The notes under the pieces are model-generated. The model worked only from the letters and a program-made list of their open reading frames with translations, had not been told where the DNA came from and ran no database searches. Below, piece by piece: positions 35,319 to 46,480 of a DNA stretch of 64,000 bases (positions are counted from its first letter, which is position 1; the number at the start of each line of letters is the position of its first letter). The stretch comes from Chimonanthus salicifolius. Its lineage: Eukaryota > Streptophyta > Magnoliopsida > Laurales > Calycanthaceae. Location: assembly GCA_013350335.1 (NCBI GenBank), contig CM023540.1, positions 52,886,905-52,950,904 on the forward strand. Reading direction: 5' to 3'. Made by a program: the position numbers and the translations under genes.

Positions 35319-37783
35319 TGTAAAGCCCCGTCCCGTTATGGGCACATTATCTTCGAAATGTCTGAAAAAGATCACAAAGAACAGATATCGGGCAAATTTT
35401 TTTTTTTGAAAACAGGGTAACTACATCCCACTCAACAGTTTGATAAAGGCCAAATCCAACATAATGATAAACATAATAAATTACCATCGACCATTCAATG
35501 CAGTTATATAGTCATCCAAACAAACATGTGATGACGAGCCCATACAAACAAAAGTCTCTCAAATCTAAAGCATAAGCATGATCATATAATGTCTAACTAC
35601 TACTGTTCCTCCCCAGGTGACTGCTCGAGAGGCCCGCCTGGCCCCTCCACGATCAGGGTACCTGAAAGGTAAGGGGATGAGCTAACCAGCCCAGTGAAGG
35701 GAATAAGCATATCACATGTTAGCAACATAAACATATATCACATGTATGAAATGTGATGAACATCATAACAGAAAGGATGTCTACGTACATGAGTACTCAA
35801 CTATACCACTAACCAATGGTCCCACCGACCAATCCGAGACATCACCTCCATAACTCACAATGGTCCTCCAACAGCTCCGGTCTCCCTACCAACGTTAACA
35901 GAGACCACACGACCACCTCAACCGTCGGAATGCAACGGGGAAACCCGCATCCCCTATTGGGGTCTCAACTGCCAGAGCATAACGGGGAAGCCAATCTCAA
36001 AGGCAAGCACCTCAATCACTGGAACGCAATGGGGAAACCCACATCCCCTATGGGAGTTTCAACCACCGGAGCGTAATAGGGAAGTCCTCCCAACAACCAA
36101 CGTCATCACATCATCATAACCATATACACGTAAATAGTCCCTCCATTACAACACCCAATGGTACGCCGTCCGTTGTGGATTACCTTTCATACCTGCACAT
36201 GTTATCATAATCATGTATAACAACATAACCCACCACATCATTACATAAATAGTCCTCCCGTTACAACACCTAACTGCACATTGTCCGTTGTGGGTTACCT
36301 CTCATACCTGCACATGTTATCATAATCATGTATAACAACATAACCCATCACATCATCATAACCATATACACATATAAATAATTCCTCCATTACAACATCC
36401 AACGGCACGTTGTCCATTGTGGATTACCTCCCATACCTGCACATGTTATCATAATCATATATAACAGCATAAGCACATTCTAATATAGCTAGCCGAAATC
36501 AGTATCATACTCCATCATGTAAAATCAATAGCTCATAATGAATTACTTAAAATACACATCTCCATGTCCGACATAATTATATTTGCATCTCATAAATAAA
36601 CACTCAATGCATCATCAACTCCTTTCGAGTATCACATTCAATATCTTTTTATTCAATTAGAATTTTCCACAATTGCACATAGTTGACGAGAGTACACTCG
36701 ATCTGATCCCTTACCACATGTTCAATTTCAACAGTTTCCCCTCTACCAAGTGGCTTAGAAAATAAAGGGTCCAGTTCGGGTCATTCCATGTCCAGGAATA
36801 GTCATTTTGAATTATGCAAATGTATGCTAAATCGTGATAAGTCCCCTCACAGTGTGTGGAGTCGGAAATCCAAAGCGGGCAAGTGACTTAATGAATTGAA
36901 AGGAGCTCAATCTGTTCAAAAAAGGAAGGGCGAACAAGTAAATAAAGTAAAATAGGCTAAAATGAGAACTGATTGAAAACGGGCCTAAAACTGTGCTAGG
37001 TCCGAAACGGGATGAACTGGGTCGGTCTAGAAAGACGGGCCTGAAAACGAGCTCTAAAAAGGGTCGGGTCTGAAAACGGACCTGCTGGAGGTGGGCCAAA
37101 CTTAGTCTAGGCCTCGCTGGGCCAGACCCAACTAGGCTAGGACTGGACCAGATCTGAACCAGTTTGTTGGGTCGAGTCTGGGCCAGTGGGCGTGGCAGTT
37201 GGGTCACAACCCAAGCCCAAGAGATGGGTCAACCGAAAAGCCCAACTGAGTCGATACGGCCACTCAACTGAGTCGATACGGCCACTCAACTGAGTCGAAG
37301 AGGAGGAAAATGGGAGGGGAAAATTAGAGAAAAGCAGGGAAAATCAGGGAAAAGGAAGGAAAACCAAAAAGGGGGAAAAAAGATTAAGAATAAAGGGGAA
37401 AACTCAAAAAAATTGAGGAAAACCAAGTAAACGCAAGGAAAACCCGAGAAAAAATCGTGGAAAACTGATGAAAATTGAGAAAGAGGGGAGAGAGAAAACG
37501 AGATTAAAGAGGAAAAGAAAAAGGGAAGAAGGAGAGTACTTAGAAGGTGAGAATCAGCAACTTTGAGCGGCGAAAGGGGGGCATCGAGCTCCAAACCAGC
37601 CAGAGAGAGGGCTGCTCGCACCGACAGAGGGTGAGAAGATGAAGGGTTAGGGAAGAGAATCCGCAGAGAAGGAGGGTTGAAGAGAGTGAGAGAGAAATGA
37701 GAAGAAGCTGAAAGAAAGGAAGATAGAGAGATCGAGAAAAGATGAGGGTTTACACGAACTAGGGGTTTTAGGAGGGGGTGTTA
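35319..37783 (-). mobile_element. LTR F, D-family gypsy LTR, interrupted by solo LTR G
   Basis: Starts TGTAAAGCCCCGTCCCG, the same layout as element D's LTRs (TGTAACGCCCTGTCCCG). It includes the AACGGGGAAACCC/ATCCCCTATGGG blocks (35930-36090), three units of a 115-129 bp repeat (36140-36480), a GGGCC/GGTCGG-rich part (36990-37200) and a purine-rich GGAAAA tract (37300-37740). Antisense ORFs in it are low-complexity artefacts. It breaks at 37783, where solo LTR G is inserted, and continues at 41533. Confidence 0.85.
36140..36480. repeat. Tandem repeat in LTR F, about 115-129 bp, three units
   Basis: CCTGCACATGTTATCATAATC recurs at 36192, 36307 and 36436 (written as CCTGCACATGTTATC), each preceded by a TCCGTTGTGG or TCCATTGTGG segment. 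Element D's LTRs have only one unit at the equivalent place. Confidence 0.85.
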
Positions 37784-39139
37784 TGTAACACCCCGATTTC
37801 TCAATAAGATGAATATTTACGAAAATGCCCCTAGATTGGTGAATTCAATAAATATGATTGTAAATAAGGAAATGGTGGGGCCCATTGCTCAAATTAAGGT
37901 CATATGAGCACATTATAAATGTCAAGTTTGATTGGTTAGGTAATTTCTCAATAAAGTGGATAATTATGAAAATGCCCCTGATGTGTTAAATTAATTATTT
38001 TGTGATGTTAAGTAAGGAAATAGTGGGGCCCATTGCTCAAATTAAAATCATATGAGCACATTATGAATGTTAAGTTTGATTGGTTGGGTAATTTTCATCA
38101 TTTGGGTCAAAAATGGCTAAATGGGTCAAAGGGCCCAAATGGGACCCAACGGGTCAAAATGGATGATTTGACCATTTTGTGAATTTAAATTAAAGGGGGT
38201 TAAGCCTAGTTGATTGGAAATCAAGTGGAGAAGAAATGGGTAGGCTTGATCCATATGTGAAAACCATTTACAAATGACCAAAATACCATAATTGGGTCAT
38301 GGAGTAAAAAACGGGTCAAGGAGCTAAAAGTGGACCCAACGGGTCGAGTTGACTATTGTTGACGGTGTGAACCCTCAAGGGAGCTCAAACACGAGTCAAA
38401 TCAGTTGAGTGGGACTGAGGTGAGTTGGAATTAAATCAAAAGGTGAGTTAACTCATGTGCATTAAATGAAATGCATTAAATGTGATGAGTTGGGTTGGAA
38501 TAAAAAATACCTTGAGTTGAGTGAGTCAAAATGGAAACTCAAGGGACTGTAAATTCAGTGAGTCCAAGGGGAATTGGAAGAGTTTGGCTGGTCTCAAACC
38601 AACCAAAACAAGTCCCACACGTTGGGGACTTGTTTTGGTGAGTTCCATGGTAAATATTAAATATAAGTGCATGGGTTTGAGGTGGGTTGCTTGGGGATTT
38701 GAATGGCTGCATTGGTAGCTGCCAAGGGGTGCCTTGGATGGGACCCAATGCCCACCGTTTTGAGCAAAAAGTTATGAGGGAATTGAGAGGTTTTTGGGGC
38801 TGAACTGCAAAAAAACAATAAACACCCATGGTTGGCCGTTTTTGTCAAAGGAAACCCAATTGTTCCCATCTCTTTCTCCCTCTCTTCAATTGGTGTTCTT
38901 GGATGGAACAGCAGAGGCTTTTGGTACCAAATATTCAAGCATACAATCAGCAAAGAGTTAAGGAAACAGGGATTAAAAGTCAAGAGCAAAAGGCAAAGGA
39001 AAGTGGTAAGTTTTTCCCATTGATTTATGGTTAATAAAATGGGTAAAATAAGACATGATTTGGCCATGTGATAGTCAAATCTATCAAAGGGTTAAAATAT
39101 GATTCCTTTATGCTCAATTAGATGGAAAACATAGACATA

Positions 39140-40167
39140 GGGTTCGGCCACTTTGGATGGCCGAACCCCATGAAATTTTATGGTTAGTGTTGAGGGTTTT
39201 GTAAGGATTAAACCATGCAAGAATAGGACCGATTTTAGAGGTCTAAGATACATGCTTTGGAAAGATTGAAAACATGGATTTGCATGTCATAATTTGGCCA
39301 TACCATGGCCGAATTTGACAAGGGTCTAAACCATGGAAGAAGGTGTCAAAAAGAAATGAAATGAACCATTGGGTTCGGCCACTTTGGGTGGCCGAACCCC
39401 ATGAAAAGAGTTGGTTAATGGTTATGGGTTTTGAAATTTAAAACCATCCATTTGGGGACTGTTTTTACATATTTTATTAAGATTTAAAATACATGCTTAA
39501 AGAGGGTTAAAACATGGGTTTGGATATCAGAAAAGGCTGAAGATATGTGGTCTAATCAGTGGAGTAAAATTGGAAAAGATGGACCATGGGGATCGGCCGT
39601 CTTGGATGGCCGAATCCCATGATATGGTGTTGGTTTTTGGATGATTTCTTTGAGAGTTAAAACCTGATATTAATATACTGTTTATACATGTTTATATGAG
39701 GTTTAAAAACAGTAAACATAGCCATTGGGTTCGGCCACCATGGAGGGCCGAACCCCATGTAAAAGAATGTTGGTTTCATGTTGGAAAAACATGTAAACCA
39801 TAGACTTTTTATGGACTGTTTTGGATGAATTCTTTGAGAGTTAAAACCTGATATTAATATACTGTTTATACATGTTTGTATGAGGTTTAAAAATAGTAAC
39901 ATAGCCATTGGGTTCGGCCAACACGGAGGGCCGAACCCCATGTAAAAGAGGGTTGGTTTTCATGTTGGAAAACATGGAAACCATAGACCTTTGTGGACTG
40001 TTTTTGGGAGGTTTTTATGTAATAAGCTTACTGATTTTGGGTTGGCCATGGGTTGGCTAAACCATGGGCTTAACATGGCTAAGGGGGTAGAGCCAATTAG
40101 TATTTAAATAAAGGAAACTATTGAGCAAAGAACCATAAGGGTTCGGCCATGTGTATGGCCGAACCCC
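39140..40167. repeat. Dispersed palindrome array (7 copies)
   Basis: Copies near 39140, 39292, 39369, 39589, 39726, 39909 and 40139. Here many have CACTTTGG or CACCATGG loops rather than ATACACC. The copy at 39292 has AATT in both outer arms instead of GGTT/AACC, a paired change. Confidence 0.9.
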
Positions 40168-40686
40168 ATGGACTGTTTTCATGGGCCATATTATGGATGT
40201 GGGTGTGATTAAAAATGGAATTATGTTTGCTGATTTGGTCGGCCAAAACATGGCTGAACCATGTTAAGGTTGTGGGTAAGTTGTAAAGTTTAATCAAGGT
40301 ATTGGTAGCAATGGCATGTTTGTAAATAAACGTCACAACCATGAGTTGGTATTTGTGGACTTAGACTCAAAAATGGGAATCAAATAAAGTAAGGGATTAA
40401 AAGTTGGTCCATGATTTATGTGAATAAGGTGACGGATATCGGTGACGGATATCGGTGACGGTGCACGACTGCGAGCGGTGACCGGATAAAGCCTAAGAAA
40501 GAACAGACACTGAAGTGATTCTTCAGTAGGTTTCCTACCTACTTGTAACCACGGTTTTTACCCAGTTTTTCTTATGATACTCTTGTTTTAATATATGTGT
40601 TTCAAAGGATATATATTGCATTAACAAATGGCATACAGGCATTGGCATCTCATGCATAGTCATGGGATAATGAATGAAGTTCTGCA

Positions 40687-40960
40687 GTGATGGCTACAAA
40701 TGTACATGATGGGGGTTGCTCATTGCATGTACATATTTTATAGAAGAGATGAAAGTGTGTTGTAATTTACCTTGTCGGTGCAAGGCACGTCAAGTGATGG
40801 CTACAAATATACATGATGGGGGTTGCTCATTGCATGTACATAGAAGAGATGAAAGTGTGTTGTAATTTACCTTGTTGGTGCAAGGCACGTCAAGTGAAGG
40901 CTATAAAAGTACATAATGGGGGATGCCCATTGCATGTGCATATTTCATAGCATTGTTTTA
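40687..40960 (+). repeat. Tandem repeat in solo LTR G, 100-107 bp
   Basis: GTGATGGCTACAAAT or variants start at 40687, 40794 and 40894, containing ACATGATGGGGGTTGC and CAAGGCACGTCAAGTG. About 2.6 units. Confidence 0.88.
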
Positions 40961-41532
40961 ACTGTTTTTTAATGATCATGTATTATGATATATATGCATG
41001 TTTTATATGCTGACATGTGGTAGCCCTGATTCGGGAACCTACTGGGCGCGTTGATCTAACGCCCTAATTCTATCCTTAGAGGAGATTGCAGGTACAAGCA
41101 AAGGGAAAGGAAAGGTCATTGACCGGAAGGGGAGCTGAGCCTAAGTGCTTTAATGTTGGATTTGGATTACGTTATATTACTGTCACTTGAATATTTTGTT
41201 GGATATGTAATAATTCGTTACTTACTATGGTTTGATTAGGATAATAACCTTTGGATGGTTGATCTATGTTATTTAATGTTTAAGACTATTACTTGCTATC
41301 TGGTCTTTCTAGTCCGCAATTAATTTAGGTTATTCCGCATGTTGATGTTAGTTCCATGTGTGATTTGTAATCATGGTCTATTCCATGTACACATGGGTGG
41401 CCAGTTAAGGTGCAGACTTGGGTAGTCTGAACTTAACTCGCGTTGTGACGCCGCCCGCTCTCTTTCGATGTTTTATTATAACTTAAAAAAAAAAATAGAC
41501 TCTGAAATCCTCGGAAAGGGCGGGGCGTTACA

Positions 41533-41636
41533 TGTTAGGGTTTGGGTTTTGAAACTTCTCCTTTTCTTCTTCTTTTTTAACAAGGTCCCATAAAAATAAA
41601 AACCCACCATTATATATATAGTTTGGGTTGGGCCAT
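41533..41636 (-). mobile_element. LTR F remainder with TATA box, truncated
   Basis: Continues LTR F after the TGTTA duplication. On the minus strand it has TATATATATA (41611-41620) followed by a pyrimidine/purine-rich transcript start region. The upstream promoter part of the LTR is missing; hAT sequence begins at about 41637. Confidence 0.6.
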
Positions 41637-42999
41637 CAGAGTTCACGATTTCCGGTGTACTTTCTCATTAAATCTAGGACTTGTTTGTGATTGTAGATAA
41701 AAGTAGTGACTTCCCTGCAAGCAGTGATAAGGTCAATCATCCTCGGCTCTCTACCAAAATCCTTAAGTATAAGGTCTATGCAATGTGCCGTGCATGGCGT
41801 CCAAAAGATCCAGGGGTGATGTGTGTTGACCATATTTCCGTTACAATTTGGACAACGTTCTCAGGCCCCACAAATTGACAAACTTCCAACATCAGGCCTC
41901 AAATAAGGTCTCTATCGTTATTGAATTTTGTTATGTCGAACGATTTATGGTAAACTGTACCCCGATAATTGTACAGGAAGAAGTTCACCATAGTCCTGTT
42001 ATCTTTACTAATCCACCCATCTCACATAATTGTCACAACAGTTTCCGCCCATGACTTTTTAAATGTATCCACCCATTCCCTAATTCTTTGAACTTCACCC
42101 GGGATGAATGACATAGATATTTCATATGGTGATTGATGGCCCAACAACTGTAGATACATAATAAATTGCCCGTAGGTAAGGATTTTCTATATCCCTTCTC
42201 GGCTTGTAAATATCAGAGAAGCATTTTGTCGCAGCATTTTCAATGTCTTTTTTGTCCTCGTCTCTTATGGCCTAGTCTAACCTCCTCTGCATCAAAGAGG
42301 CGGGCTTATCCCATGTTTGATCCGCAGGGCCAACGATTTATGGATTGACGTCATACTTTGGATCAATGGGTGCATTCTGATTAACCATGCCGAATATAGT
42401 CTTCATTGATTTCCATGTAGCCCGTAATACGATATTCTTCTTCTTTAAGCTGGACCCACCTGCACCACCATGGCGGGACCCACCTGCATACATAAATAAA
42501 AATAAATGGATTAACAGTTTCGATCTAATTTTCGTCTCAATCAAATGTATTTATGATTTGCTAAATATATAACAAATATAATACCAGCACCACAATGGCC
42601 GTCCATATGCATATCGCAACGACTCTCTCTCATAGCCCGCCTCAAGTCCTGCGCCCCATGTGTCTCATTTGGGTCCCCACCGGAGGACTCTGTACTACCC
42701 ACCTTCACACAGTCCTCTTGCCTACTGTAAATGTCCTCCATTGCAACTTTCATTGCTGTTTTTCCTGCATCTGTTTTTAATCTCTTCTTCTCCATATTTA
42801 TTTTGAGTAACTCACGACATATACGTTTTTGCATCAGAGTTGCCTTTGGGCATGCGGCAACATTACCTGTCTTCCCCGGAATGTGTTCTTTTAAACGGGT
42901 AACGCCACTTGCCATAGTTTTCCCGCACAAATAGCAACGGACCCTATGATCCAATTTCTCACAAAATTTCCATGCAGGATCTTATGTTTTTCGTGTCAT
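41637..42999 (-). pseudogene. hAT-superfamily transposase remnant
   Basis: Reads right to left from ATG 42999, with a TAA six codons in. A BED-type zinc finger (WKFCEKLDHRVRCYLCGK ... RLKEHIPG, about 42840-42970) comes first. A linker with KKKNIVLRATWKSMKTIFG follows, then the DUF659-type domain with SWAETVVTIM-stop-DGWI (about 42010-42050), VGPENVVQIVT and the hallmark TPCTAHCIDLILKDFG (about 41740-41810). Domain order fits plant BED/DUF659 hAT transposases. It has several stops and a small deletion, and breaks off after NREL at about 41637, so the catalytic C-terminal part and the dimerisation domain are gone. No terminal inverted repeats could be assigned. Confidence 0.85.
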
Positions 43000-43129
43000 T
43001 TATCTACAGTACACTTTATCATTCAGAAGTTTGAAAAATAGATATATGAACTGTTGAATTTAAATTTAAAAGAGAAAAGTAATTGACTTAATATTACATG
43101 TATACTAAATAGATGCGTCCAGTGTGTCC

Positions 43130-43470
43130 ATTCACATCCTTCCCAAATCACATTCTCCACTAAATATTACATTGATTGCAATAATACATTGTTTTTTCAT
43201 ATGTGCATCTCAGCCCATCATCAGTTACATCCCATGTTCTCATCACATCATTCCCAAATCGCATTCTCCACTAAATATTAAATTGATTACAATAATACAT
43301 TGCTTTTTCATATGTGCATCTCAGCTCATCATAAGTTACATCTCATGTTCTCATCACATCCTTCCCAAACTTCATTCTGCGCTAAATATTACATTGATTT
43401 TTCATATCTGCATCTTAGCCCATCATAAGTTACAACTCATGTTTTCATCACATCCTTCCCAAAATAATAC
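43130..43470. repeat. 111-bp tandem repeat, about three units
   Basis: TCCCAAATCACATTCTCCAC or variants at 43141, 43252 and 43363 (period 111 bp) and a last partial unit at 43457 (94 bp). It separates the hAT remnant from the 157-bp array. Confidence 0.9.
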
Positions 43471-43479
43471 TCACATAAG

Positions 43480-45272
43480 ACATTTTCTAGCATTTATAAC
43501 ACATAGTCCCTAATTAATGATGAAATAATTACAAAATTAAAGTAAAAAAAAAATGTTGCCACAGTATAAAAAGTTAGTGCACACTAATTAACAGCAAATA
43601 AAAAAATTTCACGCATTATTTTATAGGTTTTAACAATTTCTAACATTTATAACTCATAATCCACAATTTATGATGAAACAATTAAAAAAATTGTAATTAA
43701 CAGAAAAATGTGCTGGAAGTATCACATGTTAGTAAACGATAAATAAAAGCAAATAAAAAAAAATTCATGTATTATTTTATAGGTGAATGCATTTTCTAGC
43801 ATTTACAACACATAATCCCTATTTAATGATGAAATAATTACAAAATTAAAGAAAAAAATAAAAAATATTTTTCAACAGTATAAAAAGGTAGTACACAGTA
43901 ACTAACAACAAATAAAAAAAAATTCATGTATTATTTTATAGGTTTCAACATTTATAACGCATAATCCACAATTTATGAGGAAATAAATAAAAAAATAGTA
44001 ATTAACAGAAAAAATGTTGCTGAAGGCATCACATGTTAGTAAAAAATAAATAAGAGCAAATAAAAAATTTCATGTTTTATTTTATTGGTTAAGGCATTTC
44101 TAGCATTTATAACACATAATCCCTAATTATTGATGAAATAATTACAAAATTAAAGTAAATAAAACAAAAAAGTTTCTGGACAGTATAAAAAGTTATTACA
44201 TAGTAATTAACATCGAAAAAAAATTTCATATATTATTTAACAGGTTTTTACATTTTCTAACATTTATAACTCATAATCCACAATTTATGATGAAATAATT
44301 AAAAAAATAATAAATGACAGAAAAAATGTTTCTGAAAAGTATGACATGTCAGTAAACAATAAATAAGTGCAAATAAAAATAATTCAATATTATTTTATAG
44401 GTTTTAGCATTTTTTAACATTTATAACTCATAATCTACAAATTATGATGAAATAACAAAAATAATTAGTAAATAAAAAAAATGTCGCTGGAAATTTTGAC
44501 ATGTTATTAAAAATTAAATAATATAAAATCAAAAAAATTCATATATTATTTTATAGGTTTTAACATTTTTTAACATCTATAACTCATAATCCACAATTTA
44601 TGATGAAATAATTAAAAAAATTGTAAATAACAGAAAAAATGTTGTTGGAAAGTATTTCATGTTATTAAAAAATAAATAAGAGCAAACAAAAAAATTCATA
44701 TATTATTTTATAGGCTTTAGCATTTTTAACATTTATAACTCATAATCCACAATTTATGATGAAATAATAAAAAAATTAGTAAAAAAAATAAAAAATGTTG
44801 CTTAAAATTTACACATGTTATTAAAAAGTAAATAAGAGCAAGAAAAAAAATTCATGTATTATTTTCTAGGTTTTAACAATTTCTAACATTTATAATTCAT
44901 AATCCACAATTTATGATGAAATAATTCAAAAAAAAGTAAATAATAGAAAAAATGTTGCTTCAAAGTATGACATGTGAGTAAACAATAAAGAAGAGAAAAT
45001 AAAAAAATTTCATTTATTAGTTTATAGGTGAATGCATTTTCTAACATTTATAACTCATAAACCATATTTTATGATAAAATAACTACAAAAAGAAAATAAA
45101 TAAAAGAAAAAAAAAGTTCCTGGACAGTATAAATAGTGTTTAACCTCTAATTAGGCTAGCTCTTCAACATCATAAATCTCGGTCCGGTCGATTTTTCTAA
45201 CCCCGGTACATAGTAAATAATAGAAAAAATGTTGCTGGAAATTTTGAAATGTTAGTATACAGTAAATAAGAG

Positions 45273-45335
<63 letters not shown>

Positions 45336-46480
45336 CTATAGGATTTAGTATTTTTTAACATTTATAACTTATAATCTACAATTTATGATGAAATAAAAAG
45401 AAAATTAGTCAATAAAATAAAAAATGTCGCTGGAAATTTTGACATGTTATTAAACAGTAAATAAGAGCAAATAAAAAAATTATGTATTATTTTATAGGTT
45501 TTAGCATTTTCTAACATTTATAGCTCGTAATCCACAATTTATGATGAAATAATTAAAAGAATTAGTAAATAACAGAAAAATGTTGCTGGAAATATTGAAA
45601 TGTTAGTAAACAGTAAATAAGAACAAATAAAAAAAAATCATATATTATTTTAGAGGTTTTAGCATTTTTAACATTTATAACTCATAATCCACAATTTATG
45701 ATGAAATAATTAATAAAATTAGTAAATAAAATAAAAAATGTTACTAGAATTTTTACATGTTATTAAAAAGTAAATAAGTGTAAATAAAAAAAAATTCATA
45801 TATTATTATACAGGTTTTAGCATTTTTTAACGTTTATAACTCATAATTCACAATTTATGATGAAGTAATACAAAACAATTAGTAAGTAAAATAAAAAATG
45901 TCGCTGAAAATTTTGAGATGTTATTAAACAGTAAATAAGAGCAAATAAAAAAATTCATCTATTATTTTAAAGGTTTTAGAAGTTTCTAACTTTTATAACT
46001 CATAATCCACAATTTATGATCAAATAATTAAAAAAAAAAAGTAAATACGAGGAAAAATGTTGCTAGAAATTTTGAAAGGTTAGTAAACATTAAATAAGAG
46101 CAAATAAAACAATTCATTTATTATTTATGGGTTTTAGCATTTTTTAACATTTATCACTTATAATCCACAATTTATGATGAAATAATTAAAACAATTAGTA
46201 AATAAAATAAAAAATGTTTCACAAAATTTTTACATTTTATTACAGAGTAAATAAGGGCAAATAAAAAAATTTCATATATTATTTATAGGTTTTAGCGTTT
46301 TTTAACATTTATATGTTATAATCGACAATTTATTATAAAATAATTTTAAAAAATAGTAAATAAAATAAAAAATGTTACTGGAAGTTTTGTCATTTTAGTA
46401 AACAGTTAATAAGAGAAAATAAAAATAATAATATATTATTTTATAGGTTTTAGCATTTTTTAACATTTATAACTCATGTT
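43480..46480. repeat. 157-bp AT-rich tandem array, about 19 units
   Basis: The landmark TTATAGGTTTTAGCATTTT or a variant recurs at about 43621, 43777, 43936, 44082, 44238, 44395, 44551, 44708, 44864, 45022, (45178), 45336, 45492, 45650, 45808, 45967, 46124, 46283 and 46441. Periods are 146-159 bp, mostly 156-158. Units also share AACTCATAATCCACAATTTATGATGAAATAA (here broken as AACTCATAATCCAC and AATTTATGATGAAATAA), ATGTTGCTGGAA and TAAATAAGAGCAAATAAA. Unit identity is roughly 75-85 percent by eye. No coding capacity. Confidence 0.93.
45268..45331. repeat. (TA)n microsatellite inside the 157-bp array
   Basis: About 30 TA dinucleotides, located just before the 45336 landmark where other units have an A-run followed by TTCATATATTATT. 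Confidence 0.95.

Larger units (their letters stand above)
37784..41532 (+). mobile_element. Solo gypsy LTR G
   Basis: Starts TGTAACACCCCG and ends GGGGCGTTACA, flanked by exact TGTTA duplications (37779-37783 and 41533-41537). 3749 bp, plus orientation. It belongs to the Tekay-type LTR group: palindrome array, conserved GGGCGCGTTGATCTAACG segment (about 41045), terminal hairpin (41410-41432). Instead of the 81-bp minisatellite it has a different 100-107 bp repeat at the same relative place. No internal sequence is attached. Confidence 0.94.

Noticed and set aside
35816..36076. 86-codon ORF in LTR F
   Set aside because: Low-complexity Asn/His/Pro-rich frame across the GGGGAAACCC repeats of the LTR; not conserved in element D LTRs.
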